A stretch of 64,000 nt of DNA from Batkoa obscura (GCA_030770535.1 JASVEC010000010.1:1240001-1304000); one strand, 5' to 3'; shown: positions 41,698-54,720, numbered from the stretch's first letter. Numbers and translations: made by a program. Notes: generated from the letters alone by a model not told the origin.

Positions 41698-42538
41698 TAG
41701 AAAGACATGAGTTGTGTGTGCTTGGCTATTTTATTTTATTTTATTGTATTGTATCTATACATATATACGTTAAATATAAGAGATATTTTCATCGTGTTCT
41801 ATTGATTTAGAACATCCAAAGTTTATGAACAAAACTTGATAACATTTAGTTTAGGCTGATTTATAGTGCTAAATAAGATTATTGCACAAAGGGAAGAATC
41901 GTTCAATTTAATGACATTTGGTATTTGACCTTCTATGTACTTATTTATGAATTGATTGAAGCTTCTAACTATATTTTAGATCAGAGTTGTTTAAATGCTT
42001 TTTTTCTTTTTTAATACAAACTGGAGTATTATATAAAACAAAAACATTCAAACGATTTCGAATGAGGTTATAAAATTTAAGTTATTCTAATTAAAATCAT
42101 AAATTCTTTTTAAAACTAGGGTTTTTATAAACAAATTAATCACATTTAAAGGAAAGAAGGTTCAGATTTTGAGCCATAAGATCTGAGGATAAAAAAATCG
42201 CTAAAATTAAAACTAATATAAAATAAAAGTAGTATTGGGCTTTAAACTATATTTTAGCTAACGTGTTAGTAGCATTGTTTATTTAATATAGCTAAAATAT
42301 GCTATTGTGTTGTCATATTATTTAGCTAGCCGGTTATATTATTAAATACCCTGTTTTATTCTTACTAGCTAATTTTAAATTCAAAACTCCAAGAACCATA
42401 GTGATTTTACAATCCCTTTTAAAACCAATTTGTTATAAAAGCAGAGAGCTAGTAAAAGAACATAGAATAAATCAGGATAAACTAAGGAACATATAAAAGA
42501 AATAATAATGTTAAAAACATTTTTAAATCCTTACCAAA

Positions 42539-43522
42539 ATGGGCCAAAACATTTTAGCTGTAGAAATTATTGGTGACGTATTAGGAGTCATAAGTATCCT
42601 TTTGAACCTAATAGTAGCTATAACTGTGCTTTTATTGCGTAAAGAGTCTAACCTGTTATTAGGTCTAAGCTTCATTCTGTTGACTGTTTCTTGTGATATT
42701 ATGTTGCCTATTGTTGGAATAACTCAAGAAGCAATTACTTTAATAAGCTACAATCCAATGCGAGATACAATAGGATGTCAAATTTTAGGAGTCTTTCATA
42801 ATGTTTTACCAATTAGTAGTAGTTGTGGGGTAATGCTTTTATCTTTAGAGCGCTATCTAATAATCAAAAATTTGAGAGTTCCCAAAATAATTCTTTGGAC
42901 TACTGCGGCTACTATAATTGGTGGTACTTTAACTTTAGCTATAATAAGTGCTATCAATCATCAATTTGAGTATACAACTTCTCTTATGATATGTATGAGC
43001 TCTCCAATAGGCGGGATTGCTAGTAGAAGTTTATATTACTTTATGATAATTGTATTGTTTACGAACACATTAATCATTCTTTATTGCTATTATGGTATCT
43101 TAAATATTAGAAATGAAGCAAAGGCATTGACCAATATGAGTTTGGATTTTAATGATGATTCAATAAAGTTTATCTCACTGGGCGAAGGTAGAAATTCTAA
43201 GGACTACAAGCTTAAAGCTATTATAGAAAGTGTAAAGCAAGGCTTTAAAATGGAAAAAGAGTTAATATTGAAAGCTGTGTTATTTGTAGCTTGTTATGGG
43301 CTATTTATACTGCCATGTATAATTTTAATGACTTATCATAGTGTTATGTCAAATATCAATAATGATTTTATTTTAAATGGTGTACTATCATCTATTATGT
43401 TTGCTTCCCTTTCTTCCCTTTCGCTTATTAATCCTATCCTTTTATTACTTCTTCATAATAAGGTATATAATAAGTTTAAATTTTTACTTGTATCACTCTT
43501 TCGTTGGTTTCAGCGTAAGTAA
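42539..43522 (+). CDS. Class A (rhodopsin-like) G protein-coupled receptor
   Basis: An intronless frame of 327 residues with seven hydrophobic helices. Class A landmarks: Asn23 (TM1, LLNLIV), Asp53 (TM2, LTVSCDIML), Cys80 before TM3 with Cys152 in loop 2, ERY at 104-106 ending TM3 (the DRY motif), Trp120 in TM4, CYGLFILP in TM6 (252-259, the CWxP motif) and NPILL at 298-302 in TM7 (NPxxY form). The third cytoplasmic loop is ~55 residues, and basic residues follow TM7. It should sit in the plasma membrane and act through a heterotrimeric G protein. Rhodopsin-family receptors are rare in Dikarya but have been reported in some early-diverging fungi. Ligand unknown. Intact, likely functional. Confidence 0.88.
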   Translation: MGQNILAVEIIGDVLGVISILLNLIVAITVLLLRKESNLLLGLSFILLTVSCDIMLPIVGITQEAITLISYNPMRDTIGCQILGVFHNVLPISSSCGVMLLSLERYLIIKNLRVPKIILWTTAATIIGGTLTLAIISAINHQFEYTTSLMICMSSPIGGIASRSLYYFMIIVLFTNTLIILYCYYGILNIRNEAKALTNMSLDFNDDSIKFISLGEGRNSKDYKLKAIIESVKQGFKMEKELILKAVLFVACYGLFILPCIILMTYHSVMSNINNDFILNGVLSSIMFASLSSLSLINPILLLLLHNKVYNKFKFLLVSLFRWFQRK

Positions 43523-43605
43523 TCAACAGTTCCCTACAAAATTCAATTAATTAATAAAGTTTTATTTATCTTTATCTTCTTTATTAGAATAGTATTATCT
43601 TTTCA

Positions 43606-43645
43606 ATTAAAGATTAAAGATTAAAGATTAAAGATCAAAGATTAA
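43606..43645. repeat. ATTAAAG heptamer tandem repeat
   Basis: Five to six units of ATTAAAG, one with a C, just downstream of the GPCR gene. Confidence 0.85.
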
Positions 43646-44028
43646 ATTAATATTGAATTCAAATGTCCATATTCAAATACTCAATTTTAAAAAAAACCCT
43701 CTTTCTATAAAAAACAATCTTATTTTTAAGGAATTACTTTACTGTTAGCCTATCAATAACTCATAGGATAGCAAGCCTTTGTTTATTAATGCAGTCTTAA
43801 GAAAACTTAGGCTCATTCAATAATTATAAAAATCTATTCTGTATGTCAAGAGTAAAAGATGACTATGTTGTTAACTGCTTTAGTATTGACTCGGTTACTG
43901 ATTTTCAATATTTCTAACCTGCTTGTCACTCTTTAAACCAAAAAGGTTAGTCGAGACTTTTATTGACATTAAATTAGACATACTGCTGAGCTAAAAGGAT
44001 AAATACAAGAGTCAAAGAAAGACTCAAG

Positions 44029-44136
44029 ATATGGGAGTGTTCTTTTTGACTTCATTATTTTTTCTATTTTTTAAGCGCTATTTGAGCGGAAAATTTGTTA
44101 GTAAAATTCTTAAACACAAAAATGCATCCCCATATA
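44029..44136 (-). mobile_element. MITE copy, reverse
   Basis: Left end ATATGGGAGTGTTCTTTTTG, core TTTAAGCGCTATTTGAGCGG, right end CATCCCCATAT. Confidence 0.85.
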
Positions 44137-45206
44137 GTTCTTTGCTTGGCTCTGTTATTATGGCGTGAGTCAAATTGTCGTTTTATATGGAGCTTTAATA
44201 CTTTGTATCTTATGGTTTAATTTACATAAGACTTCTAGTGATGAAATAGCCTTCATATTGCAGTGAAAGTTTTGATATTGAAAAAACCTTTCCATTAAAA
44301 AGTTATGCGGAATGTATCGTAAAAGTTATATGTGAGAATTTAAGAAGGGATTTAATTAAGCTTTGATATTTGACATGTTTTGTGTATATATCAGGCTAGG
44401 GAGGACTAGACTAGAGATAAACATCAAGTGATTAAATTAGATCCGTATGAGATTGAAGCAATCATTCTGTCTTTTTTAATTTTATCTAACCCAATAATAT
44501 TCTACAGTTATTTTCTTTAGGACTGTTTAAAATATTTCTTTCTTGAGTGATATTTTTCCTTTTTATTTATTACTATAATTTTATACTTTACAATTTTCAT
44601 ATAGAGTTTCTATATGTTTGAAATGTTTGGAAACTTTTATCTGTTATTAAAAACAATGTCATTGTTGTCCATAATATAAGTATTTTGTATTTTATGGAAG
44701 TGTTCTGATAGGAAAAAAATGAACTTTGGGTTTAAATATAGGCATATATTGAATATAATAGTTAGTGAAAATGTAAGTTTTTTAGCAATATGATTTATTG
44801 ACTATTTATTTTTTACACAAAGCTTCAATCGAGTACATATTTTTACTAAAGATTTTATATGGTTATGCTTTATTGACTATTATACAATTTTGTATATACT
44901 ACTTCTTTAAATCTTTACTTTTCAAGCTAAATATTTTTTATTTTTTATTTTTTATTTTTTATTTTTACTGCTATTAATGATTATTTCGATTTCAAACATA
45001 TTCAACTGCCAATCTGAAACACATCAATTATCATTTAAAAATAACCGAAAACTCAATGATAAAATAAATTAAGTTTGAAACTCAAAAAATCAAAAAATCA
45101 AAAAATAATATTCCATACAACCAATATTTTTTTTAATCTTTATCTTTTATACTTTTTATTCATATTAAAACAATATCACCCCAAAAGCAACAAACTAATA
45201 CCGCCA

Positions 45207-46155
45207 ATGATCGTCCTTTTACCCCTTCTTTATTTACCATCGATCCTGGCCCAACTACCCAATCCCTCAATAAATAATACTAATTTAATATTAGAGCCCT
45301 TTAAAGCTCCTCGAGCTATGTTGATTGCTGAAAATGAAATTCCAGAACTAGATGAGCCAATAGCATCTTCTGTCAATACAGATGTATCCCCACCACCAAG
45401 TAACATACCCCCAGTCATATCTCCAGCTATATCAGTTGTCTCTACGGCTACTCCATCTGCCAATGAAGCAGTGGCATTCTCTCAATCTAATACTCCTGCT
45501 GTTACTCCAGCTGCTAATCCACTTACTGTTAATTCACCACCACCGGTTCTATCAGCTTCATTAACACCACCAAATATAGATAATAAAGCACAGGTTGTGA
45601 CACCAAGTATAGAAAATAAAATATTGCCTATAACTGGTAGCAGTAATTTGCCATCAAGTCAAGAGAGTAAAGCGGAGCCAGTACCAAGTACTACAGTAAT
45701 TCAAGGGAGTGCAACTAATTCAAATCCAGTGACACCGATTGGAGGTAACGTAATTGGATCAAATACTACAATGAAAATGCAATTGCCATTAACAGGTTAG
45801 TTTTTAGTTCAATTTTATTGATATGTTTTTAGTTAATTTTTCACTTACTTTAGCTTCTACTCCAACCAATACAATCCCTTCCAGTAGTAATAGTTCTTCA
45901 GACTCCTTAAAGATGACCACAATTACCACCAGTATGGGTATGCCTAATACTACAACATCTAGCAGCTCAAGTGATAGTAATAGAAGTGAATCTAAAACTG
46001 ATTCCGTTGAACTTACAATTCCTGCCGCTTCAGCTTCGAAAAGAGCTAGTGTTACTTATATCAATGAATTTGTTGATTCAAGTTCAATTTCCTTATCATT
46101 TAATTGCTCTATTTATATCTCTTTATTTATCCTCTCTTTTATATCATTAAATTAA
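45207..46155 (+). CDS. Ser/Thr/Pro-rich surface protein with GPI-type C-terminus
   Basis: Two exons (45207-45795, 45854-46155; 58 bp intron) encode 296 residues. I start at 45207 because this ATG opens a signal peptide (MIVLLPLLYLPSILAQ); an in-frame ATG 132 bp upstream would add a basic, unlikely leader. The body is a long Pro/Ser/Thr/Asn/Ala-rich chain with no cysteine until the end, ideal for O-glycosylation. The last ~25 residues are hydrophobic (IYISLFILSFISLN) after a small-residue region (DSSSISLSFN), the layout of a GPI-anchor signal. Probably a mannoprotein of the plasma membrane or wall. Convergent with the enolase gene, 110 bp apart. Confidence 0.8.
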
Positions 46156-46265
46156 TACAACTTATTGGAAACAGGATTTATTATATTATACACATATATT
46201 GTTTTTTATACATACATGAATTTTATTTTCTTATACTAGACAAAATAGGAAACATCACCTATTAT

Positions 46266-47921
<1,656 letters not shown>

Positions 47922-48481
47922 CTTTAAAACTTGAATATTTAAAACAAAAAAATTAAAGTTAACTCTAAGGTTTTGAGTATTTATATATCATAATCTGATG
48001 AATGAATTCTTCGATAAGTCGCTTTAAATCTGAAGTATGATACCAATCATAGCTAATAATTAATTATCCAGCTTTAATTCATTGGTTCAATTTTATACTC
48101 CCATTACTAACTCAGTTTTTCCAAGTTTAGTTGCTCTTTTTTTACACCAAAGTTTGAAATTTAACCTAATTCATAGCCAATGAATTCTTTATCTTTAACT
48201 TTGCTTGCATCATCTTTGAAATTTATCAAAATCACATACGTCGAATCTTAATGCTAAAATCTCCGAATTTTATTGGTCGATTTTTAAGCCTAATCTTTTA
48301 TCGTGGTAACTTTTAGCCTTTTGAAAATAACATGTTATCAAATCTATATATTTATCTTATCATTTAATTTTATTCTATTATTATCATTATACTGTATTTG
48401 TTAAATAATCTTTTGAAAAAAATTAATTTACCGATAGAATAGCAACATTCTTCTTAATCCTCTTTTATTTCATAATACCCC
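47922..48481. other. Enolase promoter region and duplicated SDR 3' flank
   Basis: The left part is upstream of enolase. From about 48280 to 48481 the sequence resembles 51520-51732 downstream of the intact SDR gene (both carry ACATGTTATCAAAT / ACATATTATCAAAT and TTATCTTATC), showing that the SDR duplication included the 3' flank. Confidence 0.6.
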
Positions 48482-49020
48482 TTACATCATAAGTCCACCA
48501 ATATGAACCTCACTATCAACATTGATTGTAGCATCAGCGATAAGGCCTGGAGCTTTAGAAAATAAAAAGATACAAGTGCTAGAAATTCTAATAAGATTAT
48601 TAGATTTCTTCAAAGGAATTTTACTGGTTAATGGATCCAAACCAACTTGTTGAATTGATCGTTTCGTCATACTAATTTCAAAAGTTTGAGTGCATTAGCA
48701 TTAACTAGGATTGGTCGGGTAGCTATATGATGTTTTAATAAACGAGTAAGATGATGTACAGCGGCTTCGGATATATTATACACAATGATGTTATATCCGG
48801 ATCGTATATCTTGAATGGAACCAATGTTAATAACACAAACTGGGTCTTCAGAGGTAGAAGCTTCTTCAAGGGGAAAGAGTAAGCTGAAAGATAGATTAGC
48901 TTAAGTTAATTAATATGATAAACTAGGATTACACCAAAAAATAAAATTCCAATATTCAAATCTATAACACAATTTTAAGGCTTCAGTAGTAGCATTTTCT
49001 AATTCAGAAGCTGAGGTGAT
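48482..49020 (-). pseudogene. Decayed duplicate of the short-chain dehydrogenase gene
   Basis: Covers the equivalents of the last two exons of the intact SDR gene at 51733-52862: exon 7-like 48886-48482 and exon 6-like about 49020-48940. It reads LLFPLEEASTSEDP, VINIGSIQDIRSGYNIIVYN and TRPILVNANALKLLKL, then a stop, and resumes SIQQVGLDPLTSKIPLKK to the end IGGLMM. The catalytic YxxxK has become YNISE, losing the lysine, and the cofactor-binding N-terminal half (TGxxxGxG, NNAG) is absent. Host gene relic, not functional. Confidence 0.85.
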
Positions 49021-49637
49021 TAATTTTGGTTAAAAAATTTACATAAAATAATTTGTATTATCAACACATTACATAAAAGATTAATAGAAAATAATATAGC
49101 TAAAAAATAAAATGAGTTTATTAAAACTAAGTACAATAAAATTTTAAAAAGCTATTATATCAAGAAGTATAAATTTATATAGTAAACCTAAATAAAAGAC
49201 TAAATTATTTATGCATGAGTTTATAAACATTTAATTTGACACTAAAATCACATAGTTAATCAAATTTATTATATGAGCTATAATTAAATTATAAAAATAC
49301 GGTTACTGCTATAATTAATCTAAGTCGTTACTGTAGTATAATCAATTATTGAATTAGCAAAGCAACATTTCAATTTCCCTCTTTATATATAGTATAGTGA
49401 GTTTATTATTTACTTACAGATGTCTGAATTGGTTTAAAATTTAAAAATCAATCTAAATTTAAGTTTTAAATTTATAAATCCTTAACATATGATTGGCTTA
49501 GATTCAAAAAAACCTAAAATTAAGTAAAAATTAACTTAAAAGACTTGTTCTAATTGTTTCATTCCTTTTAAAATTTTAAATTATATGCTTTATACTACTT
49601 TTACTAAATGTTTAAATTAATTTTGTTAAATGTTTAG

Positions 49638-49769
49638 TAGATACATAATATACTTATTTGTTTCACTTTGGTTTCTATTAAGATAAAAATAAAATACAAG
49701 TTCTTATAACTAAGCTTTAAAATAAAAATTCTAAAAATTTTAAAATAATAAAGAGAAGTATACAATGCT
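49638..49769. repeat. Second dispersed repeat, copy 2
   Basis: Aligns with 41038-41185 (TTTCTATTAAGATAAAAATA, ACAAGTTCTTATAACTAAGC, AAGAGAAGTATACAATG). The LTR-like element begins directly at its right edge. Confidence 0.55.
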
Positions 49770-50233
49770 TGTGAAATATCGCTTTGTCAGTCCCATGGTT
49801 AATTATAACATAACAATCGCCTAAGCTGTTGTGTTCTCGAGCTCAGAGGAAACCAATCCCATGTTCTTATTTTGATTTGTTATGAGAATTTCTAGCTCCA
49901 TCCAAAAGAATATTATCCTCTCATTTTGATATTTATACTTTTCAGAGTATAAAAGAGTTTACAGAGTATAATAGTTCGAGGCTTTTTAACTGAATTATTC
50001 CCTGATATCTCGAACATTTAATAAAGCCACTAAGTTTTCTTAATAGTATTTTACATAGGTTTTGCATTAGTATTGTCTATTCTATTTGTCTTATATAACT
50101 TGTAACATATTACGTGCTATTCCTCATAATCCAAGTCTATCTTAGTTACATAAACTAAGACCTTTCGACTTATAGTGTAGTCAACCCAGCAATAGCTGTT
50201 CTTGACTCCAAACCCTGAGTACCAGATCTCACA
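49770..50233 (+). mobile_element. Solo LTR-like element, copy 1
   Basis: ~464 bp bounded by TGTGAAAT...CTCACA, i.e. TG...CA with short inverted ends as in LTRs. Inside are a TATAAAAG box near 49950 and an ATTTAATAAAG polyadenylation-like site near 50017. No internal coding region lies beside it, so it looks like a solo LTR from an unidentified retrotransposon. Close similarity to copy 4 suggests fairly recent origin. A terminal-inverted-repeat element is the alternative. Confidence 0.6.
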
Positions 50234-50252
50234 CCCACATATTATATAAAAC

Positions 50253-50355
50253 ATATGGGGATGTGTTTTTGTGTTTAAGAACTTTACTAACAAATTTTCC
50301 GCTCAAATAGCGCTTAAAAAATGGAAAAAACAATGAAGCCAAAAAAAATCTTCAT
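50253..50355 (+). mobile_element. MITE copy, forward, right end worn
   Basis: Left end ATATGGGGATGTGTTTTTGTG, core CGCTCAAATAGCGCTTAAA; the right end reads AAATCTTCATAA. It begins 20 bp after the LTR-like copy 1. Confidence 0.8.
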
Positions 50356-50637
50356 AACTTATTTTTATAATTTGTTTTTTAAAACTAAAAAACCAAATTT
50401 TCTTATTATGATCCTTTTTAATATGCTAATCATTTAAACTTATTACTATTAAATTATTTAAAATATTAGTAACATTTGTACATTTATTTATGAATATCAA
50501 TAAAAGTTCATATAATAACTTTATAACTTTTTAAATGTATTTTAAATATTTTAATAGTAACTAAAACTATATAATATATTGAAATATTAGAATTTAAATG
50601 CAGCTAAATAGCTTAGTAGCTTAATTTTTCGGTAATT

Positions 50638-50741
50638 ATATGGGGATGTGTTTTTTTATTTAAGAATTTTACTACAATCTTTCTACTCAAATAGCGCTTA
50701 AAAAATGGAAAAATAATGAAATTAAAAAAACATCCCCATAT
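50638..50741 (+). mobile_element. MITE copy, forward, intact ends
   Basis: Left end ATATGGGGATGTGTTTTTTT and right end CATCCCCATAT. Confidence 0.85.
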
Positions 50742-50813
50742 ATTATTCAAGATTCAATTGGTATTAAACTAACACATAGACAATTTGTGACTTCTGAAAC
50801 CTCAAGTGGATTC

Positions 50814-50917
50814 TAATGGGAATGTTTTTTTTGACTTCATTATTTTTTCCATTTTTAAGTGCTATTTAAGCGAAAAATTTGTTAGTAAAGTTCTTAAACA
50901 CAAAAATACATCCCCAA
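50814..50917 (-). mobile_element. MITE copy, reverse
   Basis: Left end TAATGGGAATGTTTTTTTTG, core TTTAAGTGCTATTTAAGCG, right end CATCCCCAATG. Confidence 0.8.
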
Positions 50918-51158
50918 TGTTTTAAGGCAAGGCATATACTATCTACATAAGTGAATGGGCTAAAAGTTTAGATTTTAAATTTAAACTAAGTAATTTTAAG
51001 CAAACATGAATTTGGATTTTAAAGATTAATTCTTAAAGTGCTAAAAACTAAAAAAGTGTCAAAAAGCACTAAAAAAACAATAAAATAGAAACTAAAATAT
51101 TAGGTAAGTTTAAAACAAATATTTCAAAAGGTTGGCTGGTATCTGTTTTAGTACTATG

Positions 51159-51262
51159 TATGGGGATGTATCTTTGTATTTAAGAATTTCACTACCAATT
51201 TTTCCGCTCAAATAGTGCTTAAAGGTGTAAAAAGTAGTGAAGCCAAAAAAACACCCCCATAT
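51159..51262 (+). mobile_element. MITE copy, forward
   Basis: Left end TATGGGGATGTATCTTTGTA, core CGCTCAAATAGTGCTTAAA, right end CACCCCCATAT. Confidence 0.85.
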
Positions 51263-51732
51263 GTTCTCTGATATCTTATCAGTTTATTATTAACTTATTA
51301 ATGGTAAATTGATTTTTAAAATTCAAACTAAAGATTCGATTGATTACAAACAACAAATTGATCATAAATTAATTATAAACTAATTACAAATCGATTAATA
51401 GTGTATTAGTTCGTTAATACTATTATTTGTGTTTATTTAAAGACTCATTAAACTTATCATTGAGCGTTTATTGAAATCATACACATTGAGTATCGATTTG
51501 ATAATCTTCGAATTTTAATAGCTTATTATTAAGTCTGATCTTTTGTTGTAGTGGTTTCTATTTTTCAAGTCAATAAAGGAGCATAACATATTATCAAATA
51601 AAAGTAATTTATCTTATCGTTGAGCTTTATTAAATTACATCATTTTAGTATATTTATTAAATAATTATTTTAAAAAATCAGCTTGATAAAATAACTACAT
51701 TCTTTTTGATTCTTTTTTATTCTCCTCACTTC

Positions 51733-52862
51733 TTACATCATAGGACCACCAATATGGATCCCACCATCGACATTAATCGTAGCACCAGTAATGAATCCTG
51801 AAGCTTTCGAAGCCAAAAAGATACAAGTACCAGCAATTTCAATTGGTTTACCAGCTCTTTTTAATGGAATTTTACTAGTAACTAAATCCAAACCAACTTG
51901 TTCGGTAGATCCTTTTGTCATTTTAGTTTCATAAAATCCAAGTGCAATAGCATTCACCAAAACTGGTCGAGAAGCCACATGATAAGCTAATACACTACTG
52001 AGATGGTGTACTGCTGCTTTGGATACATCATATACAAGACTATTACGTCCAGGTTGTATACCTTGTATTGAACCAATGTTGATTACACGAGCTGGATCTT
52101 CAGGAGTAGAAGCTTCTTCAAGAGGGGAGAGCAAACTGTGAAATATGTTTAGATTTCGATAATTAATTAATTAATTAAGCTATATATTACGCTAAAGTAA
52201 AAAATAATAATGCTTTGACATTTAAATCCATTACACGATGATAGGATTTAGTGGTAATTTCTTCTAAATCCGAACCCCAAGTAGCTAAGTAAAGTTAATA
52301 TGGTTAAATAAAATATTTATCTTTATTTATTGAAGTTACCTCCTGCGTTGTTAATCAAAACATGGATTTCTGAATATGTTAAAATATATAAAATGAGATT
52401 AAAATATTAAGTTTACTCTTTTCTTTTTGTAATAAGGTATCTACCATCTTAGTCATATCATCTTCCTTAGACATATCTCCTTGGATAAAATAACACGAAC
52501 CTGGGCCTGAGATAATTTCAGAATTTAGGATGCAATTTTACTAAAATTCCTATTTATTTCATGCTTACCTAATTTGTTTAATCTTTCACAAGTATTATGT
52601 AAATCCTGTTGTTTCCTTCCAGTTATATAAACTTTAGCTCCATTGGTAACGAATCCCTTTAGATAAAATTTTAACATTTGAACATTTTATATTGTTTCTT
52701 ATTGTGTCCTTACTTCAGCAATGTGTTCTCCTACACTAAGAATAATGATGAAATATTAATTTCTTACATCCTGTTATTAGTTTGATATTAAACTTACCCT
52801 TTACCCCCACCAGTGATAACAACTACTTTATTTTTAACATCAAATAATGAACTATTTTCCAT
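51733..52862 (-). CDS. Short-chain dehydrogenase/reductase (SDR), seven exons
   Basis: Exons 52862-52798, 52735-52714, 52656-52569, 52506-52417, 52369-52340, 52284-52191 and 52135-51733 encode 263 residues, the classical SDR size. The cofactor motif TGGGKGVG is at ~16-23, NNAG follows HVLI, the catalytic Ser is in INIGSIQG, and the active-site YDVSK carries Tyr and Lys. The end IHIGGPMM follows the usual INVDGG. Such enzymes reduce or oxidise carbonyl/alcohol groups with NAD(P)H; the closest general type is 3-oxoacyl-reductase-like or 2,4-dienoyl-CoA-reductase-like, and the substrate cannot be fixed. Very small exons (22 and 30 bp) are supported because they rebuild GVGEHIAE and IHVLINNAG. 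A decayed duplicate lies 2.7 kb downstream of it on the same strand. Confidence 0.9.
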
Positions 52863-53337
52863 TGTTTATTTTTTTACAATAAAAAAGAAACTAGATTCTA
52901 TTTGGACGTTTTATTTCGTAGCATACAACTTTTCATTGGTTCGGTATTTGATTTCTTTTATCCGCATCAAAGTCACACATGCATTTCTCTTTTAATCACT
53001 AGTAACATTAAGATAAAAGCTAAATTTAAAACTATAAAAATTTAATAGCTTAACTAGATCATTATGAATTAGTATATCATCTTTGCATCTTATTTTGATC
53101 TATTTAATAACAATGGTTAAAATAGTTAACGAATAAACATAGCAATTCAAAAGCAATTACAACTAATAATTTCTAAATCAAGTGATTTTACTTGTTATAA
53201 TAATCCACCAAGAAAGGCTTTAAAGTTCCATCTTTTGAATTTTAAATTTCAATTTGTGAAATCAAATTGACTTTATTTTTTTCTTTAAGAACAACAAATA
53301 TCAAGAGCAAAAAAAGAGATAAAAAAAAAGAGAAGTA
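52863..53337. other. Divergent promoter region
   Basis: Separates the SDR gene and the gene at 53338, which face away from each other. The A-rich run AAAAAAGAGATAAAAAAAA sits just before the latter's ATG. No other feature seen. Confidence 0.45.
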
Positions 53338-54075
53338 ATGCCCCAAAACAAGAACAATATTACAAAAAATTCATTTTTAAATGCGATTGTCAATACCCCA
53401 TTAACATCTTATGATTCCCCTATAGATTCACCCAAAGCAACGGTCAATATACCAACAAATTCCAAATTTCAGTCGGGTTATATACCACCCCCAGTGACTC
53501 GACGCTGTTCAGTTATGGGTACAGCAATCACACAAACTTCTTTATCTCATACGAAACCAAGTCATGATTTACAATTAACACAGACCTCGATCGGATCCCA
53601 ACAAGAACTGGAATATCAATTCCAACCTATTGATTATCAACAGATGGATGCCCGGTTTTATACAACATCAGAAACCATTTTAACTCAACTTGTCAAAGTA
53701 TTACAAAATTCAGTAGAAATCCAAATCTCATATAGAATTCAATCCTTAATCCAAGATTTTTTTCAATATTATTCCAAAGAATTTCCAATTATTGATGTAT
53801 CTCAATTAGTTTTGTTATTAAAATCCAAAATTACACCTATTAAATATCGATTGTTAGTTGCCCTCAGTGCTTGTTGTTTATTTTGTAAAAGATTTAAAGA
53901 AAATTCGGATAGTGATAGTGAGTTAAAAGAAGGTTTAGAGCTCTTTTCTTATGCTAGAAGTTTGGATGATAATGCTATTAAATTGATGCGTGATGGGGAT
54001 GTAGCTGCTTTATTAGCTACTTTTTCAATTATCAGTTATATTGAAAAAAGATTTTTTAGTGTTAAGGAGGAATAG
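53338..54075 (+). CDS. Unknown protein, resembling part of a fungal transcription factor
   Basis: A single-exon frame of 245 residues. The first ~110 are low-complexity, rich in Ser, Thr, Pro and Gln. From about 120 a helical region follows (YRIQSLIQDFFQYYSKEFPI, then YRLLVALSACCLFCKRFKEN, and LELFSYARSLDDNAIKLMRD) that recalls the start of the middle homology region of Zn-cluster transcription factors (LIxxYFxxxxPxxPIxH, then LxxAxxAxxxxFxxxxxSxxxxxYxxAR). No Zn2Cys6 DNA-binding domain is present and the domain stops early, so this may be a truncated or specialised relative. The similarity is by eye and uncertain. Confidence 0.55.
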   Translation: MPQNKNNITKNSFLNAIVNTPLTSYDSPIDSPKATVNIPTNSKFQSGYIPPPVTRRCSVMGTAITQTSLSHTKPSHDLQLTQTSIGSQQELEYQFQPIDYQQMDARFYTTSETILTQLVKVLQNSVEIQISYRIQSLIQDFFQYYSKEFPIIDVSQLVLLLKSKITPIKYRLLVALSACCLFCKRFKENSDSDSELKEGLELFSYARSLDDNAIKLMRDGDVAALLATFSIISYIEKRFFSVKEE

Positions 54076-54329
54076 AAGTTTTAATTAAGAGTAAATAACT
54101 GGATTATTTGAATTGAAGTTAAGAATGGGATAACAAGTTTTCATTGCAATGGATTTTTTTTAATATTAAAAATTGTTTCTTTTTTATATTGAAAGTTTCT
54201 AATAATAAATAGATAATTTTTGAACAATTAAGTTTATTATCGTATGCTATTTTTATTTTTTTGCGTTTCCAATAAGAGATATATAATGAAGCGCAAAAAA
54301 ATTACAAAAAAATTACAAAAAAATTCAAA

Positions 54330-54432
54330 ATATGACGTTTTTTTGCTTTCATCACTCTTTCTATTTTTTAAGTATTTTTTAAGTTGAAAGGTTATCAGTA
54401 AAATTCTTAAACAAAAAGATACATTCTTATAT
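54330..54432 (-). mobile_element. MITE copy, reverse, diverged
   Basis: Left end ATATGACGTTTTTTTGC, right end ACATTCTTATAT; core mutated. Confidence 0.65.
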
Positions 54433-54720
54433 AACTATAATTAGATTACTATTTTTTTGTTTAACAAAATCTTTATAATTTTTATTTTATTTACTAGCAT
54501 TCTGTTAAGACTTTTATAATTTAATAAGATGACTTTTATTAATAGCCAACTATACTTAATATAAGATAAAAGTGTATAGAACCTTTAATTAATATTATTA
54601 AATATCGAGTATTTTGATCTTTTGTAAAAATCATTGAACATTAAAAATCATGAATTCAGTTAACTAATAAACAAAAAAGTAAACTATTTTTCATCTTATT
54701 TTAAATTATAAGATTTTTTC

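Larger units (their letters stand above)
38555..42538. other. Repeat-rich gene-free region
   Basis: Nearly 4 kb without a credible gene. Contains six MITEs (38973-41697) and one copy of a second dispersed repeat (41038-41185). From 40080 to 40740 base composition is less AT-rich and a short motif (ACACTGTATAGAGTG near 40329, ACACTGTATAAAGTG near 40675) recurs ~350 bp apart, perhaps the worn ends of an unknown element. 41700-42538 shows nothing. Confidence 0.6.
43523..45206. other. Intergenic with a MITE and simple repeats
   Basis: Holds a 7-bp tandem repeat (43606-43645), a MITE (44029-44136) and ATTTTTT runs near 44936-44968. No gene seen. Confidence 0.5.
49021..51732. other. Repeat-rich spacer between the two SDR copies
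   Basis: Contains the second dispersed repeat (49638-49769), a solo LTR-like element (49770-50233), four MITEs (50253-51262) and a short sequence near 49325-49375 resembling an end of the LTR-like family. No gene. Confidence 0.7.

Noticed and set aside
52813-52995. 60-codon forward frame across the SDR start
   Set aside because: Antisense to SDR exon 1 and its promoter, low complexity, no support.
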